From positions 161,647-225,646 of the forward strand of contig NW_017264847.1 of the NCBI RefSeq assembly GCF_000149955.1: a stretch of 64,000 nucleotides of DNA. Direction: 5' to 3'. Position numbers and translations under genes: made by a program. The notes below the pieces were generated by a model that worked only from the letters and a program-made list of their open reading frames with translations, was not told the origin of the DNA and did no database searches. The stretch is from Fusarium oxysporum f. sp. lycopersici 4287. Its lineage: Eukaryota > Ascomycota > Sordariomycetes > Hypocreales > Nectriaceae. Position 1 is the first letter of the stretch, and every line of letters starts with the position of its first letter. Positions 20,171-31,165 of the stretch are shown here, piece after piece.

Positions 20171-21894
20171 CTATGCTAGACTACTTCTGGTTTCATTGGT
20201 GTATCTCGTCATCTCAACCAACTCAGCTGTGCTTGATGAACCGTCGACCTTGCGCCCCTGATCAGACCTCACTCTGTACATGGTGTTGTCAGATAGACCT
20301 GGCGCATTGCTCAACACTCTTATTGGCCGCCCTGCTGCAGATGAGTTGCATTGGTGGCTTCTGGGGGTAGCATCGACTGAACTTTGCAGTCTCGGAAATG
20401 TCTTGAGCATCAGAACTCGAAGGTTTGGCATGCAAGCGCACCAAATACCAACATTGAGTTCTATAACGGACCAGTAGCATGTATCAAAACTATCCCCTGT
20501 GGTTTGGATTAGGACACGTTAGAGTAGGGAAAATAACAGGTTGCTTACATGTAGGGTTTGAAGAATTGCCAAACGCTACCAGATAACGTAGTCTGAGGAT
20601 GCTGACAACCGTCACACTAGAGGAAGAGTCAGTCACCAAATCCTGTAGAGAATGATCAGGTTTATGCTTACAAAGTCCCCACGCCGAACATAGAGGCAAC
20701 TGCAAGCTTCCTCTTCCATTTCATCTGGAGATGAATCAGTTGAGAGATTGGGATTCCAAGCATCCAGAAATCTAGAATAATTCCAACTGCAGCAATGGCC
20801 CATGCTAATGAGTTAATCCCTATACAATGGCCCTTATGCAGTTGGTCCCAGCCCTTCCAGTAGAAACTAATTGGTTGACATTGTGTAAGGGCTAGTAGAT
20901 CAAACATAATCATGCATAGCACTGCTATGCCAACAGTTCCCCATATAAGCCTTTGAAATGTTAGCGAGATTCATGGTTGACTTTATTATTGAGAGGATAC
21001 CTTCGAATCGTAACTCCTGGGAATATACGGAGGTAGAAGAGCAGAACGCAGATCTTGGTTGCAAAAACGTCCGTGGCGTAAAGTGTTTGACCAGCGTAAA
21101 GAAACTTCGACTGTTAGTCGCCAGACCTGGGATAAGACGTTGGGATACGAACGCATAGGTAAGCCGTGACTGTATCTGGACTAAATCTCCACGCATCCCG
21201 CCCGAGGCCATTCCTGGAGACTGACAGCATTGTGAGTATCATGATCTTGAGTTGAAGATGGCAAAGTTACACATACGGCCATATAAACAGACAATCGAGT
21301 TGCCTAAATTCACCAGCTAACCATGAAGCTGATAAGTACGTGCAATCGTAGGACAGTAAGGCCAAAGATTACTTACAAAAGCGCCCGTGATAACGTAATC
21401 GTCAAGCTGGAGTCCAGGCCCATATCGTATCTTCTCAAGGAATCTAAGGCCGACTGTAATTCCAGTAATTACAATTAACGTTATAGTGAGGATATTGAAT
21501 TGCTCGTGTTTGTCGCGAATGGGGAAGTCACATGCAACCGAGGTCGAATTTATCGCAGCTGCAAAACTCAGTTAGTACGTAAAAATGACACATCAATATT
21601 CATTTGTTACCGAGAGCTTCTCTGGGCAGGCAGTGACTCTCAACGCATGGCAGCACGTCGTCCTTGAGCTTCGGATCGGTGCAGAGACATGTCGCATTCG
21701 TCCCGCAAGAAGACGCTGAGACAAAATCTAGAACACAGCTCTCCTAGAACCAACGTGTTAGCGTCTGAGTGCTCCCATCAGGTTGATCTACGTACCGCGC
21801 AGCTGGGAAGCTGAGTCAGAAAGTTCGAAAGATCGCTGCAAAGAACCTGGCTCATGAACCAAGTCCATGTCACCAGCAAAAGCAACCGTTGCAT
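20171..21894 (-). CDS. CFEM-domain PTH11-like seven-helix membrane receptor
   Basis: Nine exons (21894-21796, 21743-21611, 21558-21377, 21316-21277, 21220-21153, 21110-21001, 20950-20672, 20616-20549, 20496-20171) sum to 435 codons (434 aa). After a signal peptide comes an eight-Cys CFEM domain (LPSCA, SASSCGTNATCLC, VESHCLPRE). Rhodopsin-like helices follow with LDDYVITGAF, NGLGRDAW, LYATDVFATK and the family signature LTQCQPISFYWKGWD...CIGINSLAWA. The tail is hydrophilic. These are the features of PTH11-class fungal GPCR-like receptors that sense surfaces or host cues. One intron (21111-21152) is only 42 nt and its donor is the least certain. The other boundaries fit well. Confidence 0.87.
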
Positions 21895-22490
21895 GGTTCA
21901 GACGCCGTACCGTGTTGGCGTGCAGCAGACAGGGTCGAGATTTGGAGTAAAAGTCTTCAAGGCGACATATTCAACTTATTTTTCACATGCTTCAGGCGTT
22001 CGAGAATTGACAGCCTTATTAACTCTCTGGCAGTAATTGACCAAGTCAGTGGAGACGGCTCCTTTCCTCCGTATGCAGCCCTTACATACTTCTCATTACC
22101 AATACTTTGGTAACAGCGACATCTCGGATTGACGCCACCAACCCCACAATCTAGGGGGATCGACATAAGTTATGGAGCCTGTAGCAGCCTCCTGCTGACG
22201 GAAATAAACAACCTTCCCTTTTGAGAAACTAAACTCCAATAGTCGCGAAGATCATGTCTGGCATTTTCAAGCTTTGGGTGGCCGTTTTTTGTCAAAGCTT
22301 TGTTTCGCCTCACAAGTCAACACTTGGTGTTATCATTACATAATGTTTGCGATCCACAGTGTTCTCAAAGATAATCAGTCTTTGCTACCTTCTATATTAG
22401 ATAATAAAATAAAACCTTGACATGCCGTATTGCCGACATTAGGGGTCATAGAGAAACGTAGTTAATAAAACGATGAGGGACAAAGGTTTA
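21895..22490. other. Intergenic stretch, no gene seen
   Basis: This is the upstream region of the CFEM receptor, leading into the AT-rich repeat element. I see no coding sequence. Confidence 0.35.
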
Positions 22491-22499
22491 ATATTATCG

Positions 22500-23050
22500 A
22501 CTACGATCAGGGGACAAAAGTGTGACAACAGAGCCCAGTGCATAATAGATTTACCCCTATTTTCTACCTTTTTAAAATAAGATAAATTAATAAATTTATA
22601 TATAACAAATATCTAAAAAAAAATCTATATTATTATTTAATTAATACATAATCTTATATAACCTAAATAAAAATTCTAGCTTTTTTCTTTATTATTTAAA
22701 ATAGATTTAAAATCTAAGAGTTATAATATATAGTATAAAAATACACTATAACTTAAGATACTAACTGTATTATGCCCTATAAGCCTCCTGTATTTAAAAG
22801 TAAAAGTACTTTTTTAAAGACTATTATTTATATATTTTATATTATAATTAAAGAAAATCCTTATTTTATATAATACGTTTTATTATATTTTAAGAAGGCT
22901 AAAATACTATATAATATTCTTACTTTTATTATTTATACTTTCTAAGTATTTTATAATAAGCTTTGAAGTTAAGGGTAAATTTAGTATGCTAAAGTGGGCA
23001 TACTGTGTGGTGTTATCAGACTTTTGTCCTATAATTTTAGTAGACGAAAG
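22500..23050. mobile_element. AT-rich MITE-like element with long imperfect terminal inverted repeats
   Basis: The core at about 22560-22970 is extremely AT-rich with no open frame. It is bordered by inverted sequences. GGGACAAAAGTGTGACAACA (from about 22510) matches the reverse complement of bases near 23010-23031 at 16 of 19 positions. TAGATTTACCCCTA (22546-22559) matches the reverse complement of 22970-22983 with two differences. A further weaker TCG(A/T)CTAC match extends outward. This fits a non-autonomous DNA element degraded by repeat-induced point mutation. Precise ends and target duplication are not resolved. Confidence 0.6.
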
Positions 23051-23891
23051 TATGTAAAGAATCTCAGCATCGAGCATGCGACCCAGGCTACCTGTTCATG
23101 CAGTAAGCCCTTTTGGCTTCTTACAGGGTAATGTTTGGCCGCAACCCTGTTTCCTGAAACCCAAATCGATCTTATCCCGAAGGAATGGCATCCTATCACG
23201 AGTTGTTCATCACTAACTGTGATCTTCTCATTCCCCTGAATTATGATCAGCCTCAAGCTCCTCTCCCGGAGCCGATTATATCTTTAACTAATATGGACCT
23301 ACTCTCACGGGACTTTCCAAGGACTGGTACAGCGAATCCTTGCCACTAACTTAGTTCAAGCTAGGATAATGGTTAACAAGACCTGACGGATAGTAACGGA
23401 AGCGAGCTCGGCTTAGACTCTGCAAAGACCTGGCCGACCGACGTCACTTGTAAAATTGATTTAACTGAGGTATAATTCACCTTGTGGTCATAACAAAATG
23501 CAGGACGCAACTGGTAGACTTCCGTTCCCATGGAGAGTCAGGCATCGGCTTTTGGCGAAAGATAAGCATTATAGACATTTCTCAAGGTCTTGTTGACAAG
23601 CACATGCAGCATCCAAGCGCCTGATTCATGATATGAATACTAGCTGCATTGGCGCAGACAGGGGGGTTCGGATGACATCAAAAACACCGCTTTCCGCATT
23701 CAAGCTTGGGCTGGCCTCCCAGGTTTCCCATTAAAGCACGCCTCGTTTTATGAGGACATATCCATTATTTAGAGGATCGACACTCCCTGCGTAGTCCACT
23801 TCCTTTAGTTAAATAAAGCCTTAAATTAGAAATAACAGTCTATTTACCTCCATATAGTAATAATGCATTACAAAAAGAAATCGCTATCTTG
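23051..23891. other. Intergenic stretch, no gene seen
   Basis: This is sequence between the AT-rich element and the stop of the coiled-coil gene. A 75-codon minus-strand frame at 23029-23256 overlaps the element edge and looks non-coding. I see nothing else. Confidence 0.35.
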
Positions 23892-25271
23892 TTAATTCAT
23901 CTGTCTTTGTTCATACCAAATTCTCTGGTCACGCTCTAACTTAATTTCAAGAATCTTCGCATACGATATGTCGGCAATGGAAATGCCTTGTATGATATCA
24001 TTGCTCAAAACCTCCAGGTAATGCTCCGCAAGCAACCTTTGATGTTTCACCTCCTCCGCGTCAATGTCGTCTTGGTATCGCCTGATCCGTGCTGAGATCT
24101 TCTTGATGGTGCCCTCTTTTGTATCTTTCCTATCTTCGAGGATGCAGAATGCACGTCGTCGCGTTCGGAGCTCGTCTTCAGCATGTTTCTCTTCTTCGAT
24201 TGCTTGGTCGCTCAGATGCCGCAAGCTTTGGCTGTGCTGCTCCAAGGCAGCTTGTGTATCGCGTGAGAAAGACTGGGCGAGGTTTTGAAACTGTTGGAGT
24301 TCGTTCTGTTTTGTGTCTGCTTGCAAGACGGCATCTCTCCATTTCTGTATGGCAGCTTCGTGAGCCTCCGATGCCTCTGACAGTGAGGCGTTTATCGTTT
24401 TCAAGGCTTCTCTTTCGGTTTCTAGCTCGTCTTCATATTCTTTGAGATTGTCGCGAGCTACTTCAAGACGACGAGCTGAAGCTGCGATTGCTTCCTGGAT
24501 TATGGTTAGTTGTTCTTAAAGGAATGGAAGCAGATAACTCACTTCAAGTGTTTGTTTATTAGTTCCGCCAAGGTTCGTGTTCGTGTTTATGTTTGCGTTT
24601 GTGTTCTCACCATCATCGCCGTTGGGGTTGCTGTCATCCACATCCATCTCCATATCATGGTCCAACTCGAGCTCAGGTTCAGGTTCAGGCTCAGGCTCGA
24701 AGTCAGGCTCAGGCTCAGGGCCGGGCTCAGATTGGGCCTTAACCTCGGCGACATCTTCAGCTGTCGGCGATTTGGTTTCGGCCCAGCGCTTCTTCTGGCG
24801 CGACTGCGGGTCTGAGCGTGGAGGTCGCGGAAGTATCACCTCGTCGTTTGAGTGTTGCCTCTTCCTAGCTCGAGAAGACGGTCTTCCGCTATCAATCCCA
24901 TTATTGGTTGATCTCCTCCTGTTCGCTCTCTTGTCATGAGTATATATAACCCAGTCCAGGGCATTAGATGCATGCGTTGATGTCAAAACCCAGTCTCCCT
25001 TCTGACCCATTAGCCATTCAGTCAGCTCCAATAGAGTGACATTATGTTCGTCATCACACGCAAATTCAACAGCCGTAACAAGCGGTGCCAACATGTGTTT
25101 ATCTAACGCCTCTGGTATCCGGCCAGGAAGAAACTCCCAAGGCCACTGGCCACATGCCTTGTGAATCTGACGCAGTTGTTTACAGACTGCCCGAGAACTG
25201 CGATTATAAGGCTCAGGAATAGCCGTTTTTTCAGATGTAGAGGGGCCATGCGATGCCCTTGGGCTGGCCAT
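23892..25271 (-). CDS. Unknown protein with acidic Pro-Glu repeat and C-terminal coiled coil
   Basis: Exon 1 (25271-24543) joins exon 2 (24494-23892) in phase 0 over a 48-nt intron (GTGAGT...CCAG with CTAAC branch), giving 443 aa. Residues about 30-110 form a compact region (KACGQWPWEFLPGRIPEALDKHMLAPLV, split here only for description). Then come a basic RRRS/RARKR patch suggestive of nuclear targeting, an acidic PEPEPE tract, an Asn/Thr repeat (NTNANINTNTN), and from about residue 243 a long coiled coil. No known family is recognised, and a nuclear or chromatin-associated role is only a guess. The upstream region carries four tandem GATA sites. Confidence 0.75.
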
Positions 25272-25340
25272 GTTGAAACCTGACCGCCGACGAGGGTGAC
25301 ATGCGTGGCGTGAGCGGGGTGGAAAAATGTCTTGTCTTCC

Positions 25341-25362
25341 CTTATCTTATCTTATCTTATCT
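25341..25362 (-). promoter_or_regulatory. Tandem GATA-factor sites, (AGATA)n array
   Basis: Four perfect CTTAT repeats on the plus strand read AGATAAGATAAGATAAGATAAG on the minus strand, 70-90 bp upstream of the minus-strand ATG at 25271. HGATAR is the core site of fungal GATA regulators (AreA nitrogen control, SreA iron control, White-Collar light control). Four phased sites could give cooperative binding, although a simple pentanucleotide microsatellite is the alternative. Confidence 0.5.
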
Positions 25363-26192
25363 GGTGACCCGGCAAATCTTAGTTCCGGCACAAACTTCCA
25401 ATTAAATCTTCAAGACAAATTAAGAACAGAACTACTGGCTATCACCACCACTTAGCGGGGCTCCTGAGTTTCCCAGCATGTATTATTAAAGGCCGCCTTT
25501 TATGACTTGTATCCTACTACTCAGAATCTAGGCTAATTAAATTATACTTAGTTATTGCAGTTAAAGTCAGATAGGATAATAATTATGAAGGGTTCAGCCC
25601 AGCACATCATGTACGCTCTTGGAAGACGTTTCGGACCAAAGCCGATTAAAACAAGCTTCCCTAGTTTGTTGCTTCACCAATAACAACAACTGTTAACGAG
25701 GTAAGAGGCGCGATGCAAGCATCAGCTGTCAGATCTATCAACCCAAAAATAAAATTATTAAATATATTTTTCAGGCACCAAGACGAGGTATCCATAATGA
25801 AACTGGATCTGTCTTTCGTATTGTCAAGAAATTCATCTCGTGTGACGAAAAGCATGGTTTGCCGGGAAGCGCGTATTGGGAATGATACAATGTTGTATTT
25901 AAAGCACGAATTGGCTGGTAATGCCGAAGGACTCCGCGCCGAATGCTGTAGCTACAGGGCTACTAGTGTTAAAATGGAAGGTAAAAAGGTGGACTCCGGC
26001 CTTGGCAGTGATTGCAACGGTGATGCACACCAGGGTTAGAGCGGACATATAGACGATGATGGCAGCTAGGAGTGATAGCCTGTCTCCGTTGGAGTAGTGA
26101 AGACGCCGATCAATGGTCAATTCTTGATATAAGAAGGATGGACTGCCGCCATCGGTTCTATCGTGCTATGTAATCCTCCTGAAATTGTCGAC
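25363..26192. other. Intergenic stretch between divergent genes
   Basis: This is the upstream region of the subtilisin-like gene. Frames at 25713-26039 have no domain, and the region around 25480-25780 is AT-rich. I see no supported gene. Confidence 0.35.
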
Positions 26193-27431
26193 ATGTCGTA
26201 TAAAACGTTGTTCCTACTTGGTCTTGCCACCATCACCCTTGCTCTTCCTTCAGACAGGGTTAACAAGGAGGGTCTCGTGGCCGGCAAATTCATTGTCGCG
26301 CTTAAGCCAACTGCCAACGTCGATCTTGATTTGCACGCTCGATGGGTGTCGGGTGTGCACGGACAAGCCCTCGCCCGCCGCGGCGTCGAGTCTGGTGGGA
26401 TTGACAAGACGTTTAGTTTCCCTGGTTTCCAAGGCTACTCGGGAGTGTTTGATGACAACACCATCGAGATCATCAAGGCCAATTCCAGTGTAAGCAAGTG
26501 AAATATCTTGGATGAATGCGTGAAATTAACTCGTAAACAGGTCTTGCATGTAGAACGTGAACAGAGCTTTACTATTGCCTCGCCAGTCACACAGCAAAGT
26601 CCTCCCTGGGGTCTCTCGGCAATTTCCAATGCCAATCCTCCATCTTCGAAGGCCTCCTACACCTATGACTCGACAGCCGGTGCAGGAACATTCGTCTATG
26701 TTCTAGACAGCGGCATCTACCTCGAGCATGAGGAATTTCAAGGCCGCGCTGTTTTCGGTGCAGATACCTCAGGTGTTTCCAGCAAAAAGCAGCACGGCAC
26801 GCTTGTCGCCGCCATCGTCAACGGTGCCACATACGGAGTTGCCAAAAAGGCCACCGTTGTGGATGTGCAAGTTCTGGGCGATGATGGCGGTTCGTCCAGC
26901 AGTGTTCTGGCTGGTCTTAGCTGGACGGTCAACGACGTTGTGTCCAAGAACCGCGCTGGCAAGGCCGTCATCAACATGAGCTTATCAGGAGCCAACTCGG
27001 TCATCTTCAATGAGGCGGTACAGAAAGCTATTGACGCCGGAATTCCCGTCGTCGCAGCCGCGGGGAATTCCAACGAAGACGCTTCAAAAAGCAGCCCCGG
27101 GAACCAACCTAACGTTATCACCGTCGCAGCCAGCAACAAAGACTATCAGCGATGGGCTTGGTCCAACTGGGGGCCAGCTTGTGATATCTTTGCTCCAGGT
27201 GAACAAATCACATCAGCTTGGCCCACGTCTGCTTCGGCAACCTACATTGCAAGCGGCACGTCAGAGGCTTCTCCTCATGTTGCAGGCGTTATTGCCTATC
27301 TTTTCGCACTCGAAGGCTCGCGCACACCGGCTCAGATTTGGTCTCGACTTCAGGCGCTGGCGATCAAGGATAAAATCACAGACGTTAAGGGGGTTCCCAA
27401 CCTATTGGTATACAATGGAATTGGCAAATAA
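26193..27431 (+). CDS. Secreted subtilisin-like serine protease (S8, proteinase K type)
   Basis: Exon 1 (26193-26489) and exon 2 (26541-27431) join in phase 0 over a 51-nt intron, giving 395 aa. A signal peptide (to ITLALP) is followed by an I9-type propeptide (GKFIVALKP to about residue 105) and the S8 catalytic domain. The Asp lies in VYVLDSGI, the His in QHGTLVAA and the Ser in SGTSEASPHVAG, so the triad is complete. Two positions differ from the usual pattern: HGTH is HGTL and GTSMASPH is GTSEASPH. Both lie next to catalytic residues and may alter activity or specificity. A role in extracellular protein digestion is expected. Its stop is 44 bp from the convergent carboxylesterase. Confidence 0.9.
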
Positions 27432-27474
27432 TGCACCTTGTCCGTTTTATAACGGACTGACTTTTAAAATCTAA

Positions 27475-29283
27475 CTACCGATCATAAACATCCAGATTAA
27501 CCGAATTGAGAAGCGCAATTGACTTCGTCCTCCAAATATCCTTTTCGACCGTGCTACTAAGGTTTCCTTGGTATACAAAATTCTGCGGAAAGCCATGGCC
27601 CGTCGTCTTGTAAATTGGCCAAGCAGGAATTGGCTTGCCTAGACTTATCATGGCATCTTTTCGACCCTTCCAACCGTTCGGATCTCCAGTTGCCACAAAC
27701 TTTGCAAAATCGCCAGACATGAGCCTTGCAAGATCTCTGTATGACTCCGGTAAACCGAGAAAAGGCGGTGTGCGTATTGGTGCGTAGCCTGTGCCGTTGA
27801 GGTTTATCATGGAGAATGCCACATCGACGAAGTGGGTTGCTCCCTGGACATAGGTAGCCCATGCTGGAATCGCGTCAAATCGATATGAGTAAACAGGCAG
27901 CCCCTTGCCTGCCCAAACCTCGGCAGTCAGTCTTCTCGGTGCCACCATATTGACATCCCCGTAGTAAGTCGCCGCTCTTCGGAACTGTTTACCATAATTT
28001 GGAGGGGGTACCCGGTCAGACGCGAGATTGTGAAGGACCTGGTCCTGGCTTCGTTCGGGATATGCTTTAGCAATTGTGCGAGCAAAAGAGATGTTGATAG
28101 GTGGAGAAGAGTTCTCTATGGCTGCGATGAACTGCGCAGTTTTGTTGATTCCCAACTTTGAGAAGCTTGTGCCTTCGTCGGTGGTCGCCCCGACAATGAT
28201 TGGAACCTTAACGAAAGCGCCGTCTTTCAACTGCTGGGAAGAGTGTCGGGCCACGAAGTCTCCATCTATCTTTGGATTCCACCCGGAAAGGGCGGTACTA
28301 TTGAGTGCTTTATTGAGATCAACGAATGGAAGAGACCGCAGACATTCGAGCGAGCTACAGCTGGTGTTCTTGAGAAGTAACTTGTACAAATCCTCCGATA
28401 GGTCAGATTGAGATGCAAGGGAGATGGGTGCGCCGCTCTGCAGGATAGCTGAGCGGAACAGCTTGTCATCACGACCGTTATATGCCAGAATCTGAGCACC
28501 AACAGACGCGGCACCAGCACTTTGGCCCCAGATGGTCACCTTAGACGGGTCACTTCCAAAGGCTGCATTGTTCTAATGGATCCAATGCAAAGATACCCTC
28601 TGGTCGCGAAAGCCCATGTTTGAGTCGCCAGTCTCGAAAGCTTCGGCTGAGTTGAGAAAGCCAAATGCGCCAAGCCGATAGTTCATGCTGACTGCGATGA
28701 TGGGATGGCCGAGTTTGACGGATTGTTCGACAATAAAGGTGAGGTTGTAGCGGAGGTCTACGCCACTGCCTTGGAAGTAACCTCCGCCGTGAATCCATAC
28801 GGCCACCGGCAGTTTCTTGTTGGAGTACCCTGAGGGTCGTATAACGTTAAGATACAAACAATCCTGTTTGGTATTAGTCCGAGTATTATCATAGTTTTTG
28901 TTATACGTACTTCACTCGTATTGTAACCCAGCTGTGATGGCTAAGACAGTCAGTGAAATCGCTCATAATTCATGATAGAATTAACTCACTCCATAGCCCA
29001 CACAAGCAGGAGAGTACTTGTTCGCATCACGGGTTCCTTTCCAAGACGTGTCGTATGATCGAGGGTTTCGGAATCGCAGGTCGCCGACGGGAGGCTCAGC
29101 AAAAGGAATGCCTAAGAAAAAGTCTTGATTATACTCGTTTGAGTGAATTCCTTGATAGGTGCCATTTTTGACAGTAGCAAAAGGCGTTGCGTCGTGTGAC
29201 TTGTGACCTGGGACTCCTAGTGACCCGGGAATCCACTGAAACAGTGCAATACTGGCCAAGAGAAAAGGCTTCATGTTGAACAC
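27475..29283 (-). pseudogene. Type B carboxylesterase interrupted by an in-frame TAG
   Basis: Exons 29283-28990, 28940-28911 and 28863-27475 give a continuous frame of about 570 codons, the usual length of COesterase-family lipases. The frame is broken by TAG at 28573-28575. Features in order are a signal peptide (to GSLGVPG), FLGIPFAEPPVGDLRF, EDCLYLN, the oxyanion WIHGGGYFQGSG, NYRLGAFGFLN, then HWIH|stop|NNAAFGSDPSKV, the nucleophile elbow GQSAGAAS and a C-terminal THFVDV His. The stop lies just before the nucleophile, so the truncated product would be inactive. The codon position usually holds Gln or Glu, so CAG-to-TAG is likely. Splicing cannot remove it, because the only nearby GT-AG span is 24 nt. 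Readthrough or sequence error remain possible. Confidence 0.85.
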
Positions 29284-29876
29284 GGCTAAGATGAACTTGA
29301 CTTTTGGTGTTAGTTCACGACTGGCCTACGATGTCTTTTTTAACAGTACCTCGGCCATGTCGATCATATTCAACTACTTGGGCATTAGATATTTTCCCAC
29401 CAATTGATACGGTCCTTGTTAATTAACTCGATCCCGGAGTGATTGACTTCAAAGTTATGCGGGGTTTAGTGTTTTGGCCCACTTTGCTCGGGTCATTAGG
29501 AGCCGGAATCTCCAATCCATGAAATTTGTTTCCCACGCCTGTTGAGGACAAATGGTATGTAAACGTTATGTAAATATTGAACAGAAAATAGTCTCAATGA
29601 AAACTTGCGACTGCTACTCACAGCTACTCTTCTGTTGAACTATTTAGAAGTTGTAAGTTATCGAAGGCTATGCGAGGGGGAACTGTCCTCGCGATACATC
29701 ACCCCAGGTTTCCCCATACACCAACCTCCACCAAAGCCGATCCCTGCCCCATACGAGAGCCACTGCAACCTAAGGATGAATAGAATGATAAACATTTATC
29801 CAGGTCTCAGTAACTCGTTACTGACAAATGCATCAACATTTCAATTTCCTCCTAAGATTTCTGCCAAGATTTACAT
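29284..29876. other. Intergenic stretch, no gene seen
   Basis: This lies between the carboxylesterase start and the stop of the GH105 gene. A 91-codon plus-strand frame at 29605-29880 starts from TTG and overlaps the GH105 3' end, so it is not accepted. I see nothing else. Confidence 0.4.
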
Positions 29877-31165
29877 CTAGCCCGAAGCCTTAGTGCGGTA
29901 TAGCTCATACTCGTAGCTTGAAAATAAGAATGGGGCTACCCCCTTGAGATCGTTCTCAAATAGAGGCATGCTGGCATAGTACTACAACAGGTTAGTTAAT
30001 GCCAAACTAGTGGTAACAAGAATCATACCTCAAAAGTGCCGTTGGAGCTCAAGCTACCTGTCTGGACAGTCCACTCCCAGGCTAAAGAGCCATCATGTGG
30101 GCGAGGCTGGGCAAAGGTACTAGTCATTAAATTATAGCCATCCAAGGCCGCTTTGAGATATTTGTCACCCTTGACATAACCCATGCGAACAGCTTTGAAA
30201 AGACCGGTGACAAACATGGCTGTACCTGAGCTTTCAATGTAGTTGCCAGACTTGCCTTCCAGACCAGGGTCCATAACAAGCCACCAGCCCTTAGTAGCCT
30301 TGTCTTGAGATGCCACGAGCGCATCAGCCAGGGTTCCGAGATACTTCAACAGGCGCTTGCGACCCTTATGTCTCTCAGGGAAGTAATCCAGAGTGTCCAC
30401 AAGCGCCATGATGTACCAGCCTACACCGCGACTCCAGACATGGGGTGCAGCTCCAGTTTCAGCATCGGCCCAGACCTGGGTCTTGCTGTAATCGAATCCA
30501 TGGACAGGCAGCCCATTGGTATGGTTGCTTGACCGCGTTCCTGCATCGATGAGGTCGAACTGCAGAGCGATATCGTCCCACGCAGTGCTGTTTCTGGGTT
30601 CAAACTCGTGGGTCCAGCGCGCGTAGAAGACATCCAGCATATAAAAGCCATCGAGCCACATCTGGTCGATATACGCCGGAAATCGGTGGTAGAATCCTCC
30701 ATCAGGCGTGCGGCCTGTGCGATCAATCTGTTTCCGCATGTGCGTCGCCGCCTTCTTGTAAATTTCGTCTCCCGTTGAATTATACATATCCAAGAATGTA
30801 TGGCCGATCCGAATGTCATCGATAGAGTTGCTGTTGTTATACATGAGAACAGTACCATCATGCTCGGGGTACAAAAGGATATCCGCGCCACGCTTGACAT
30901 AGTCAAAATACTTCTCATCACCGGTTCGCTCATAGGCTCGAAGGACTCCTGAGTAGTATGCAGAGACGGTGTAAGCAAGGGTAGGTTCAACTCCATGCTG
31001 GATTTGAGAGTCTGCCATCCATGTGAGATACCGTGGACGGCCGTGGAATTGGGTGTGCTTGAGCTTCTCGCCGGGCTGGAAGGTGAACCATCCCTGAGGA
31101 AGGGCTGTGCCAGCGGCGAATACACTATTGGCTATAGAGCCAACCACGAGGAGAGAGGCCCGCAT
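29877..31165 (-). CDS. GH105 unsaturated rhamnogalacturonyl hydrolase-like enzyme
   Basis: Exon 1 (31165-30029) and a short exon 2 (29981-29877) join in phase 0 over a 47-nt intron with a TAACTAAC branch, giving 413 aa. The signal peptide MRASLLVVGSIANSVFA is followed by an (alpha/alpha)6 barrel. Family landmarks include GRPRYLTWMADSQ, DDIRIGHTFLD, QMWLDGFYM (Asp in the position of the catalytic acid), HVWSRGVGWYIMAL and ESSGTAMFVTG. GH105 enzymes remove the unsaturated uronic acid end left by pectate or rhamnogalacturonan lyases. The protein is secreted and acts on plant cell-wall pectin. The final exon adds 34 residues (YYASMPLFENDL) that continue the family C-terminus. Confidence 0.9.

Noticed and set aside
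29605..29880. 91-codon plus-strand frame with a hydrophobic start
   Set aside because: It starts from TTG rather than ATG, overlaps the 3' end of the GH105 gene and lacks any family features.
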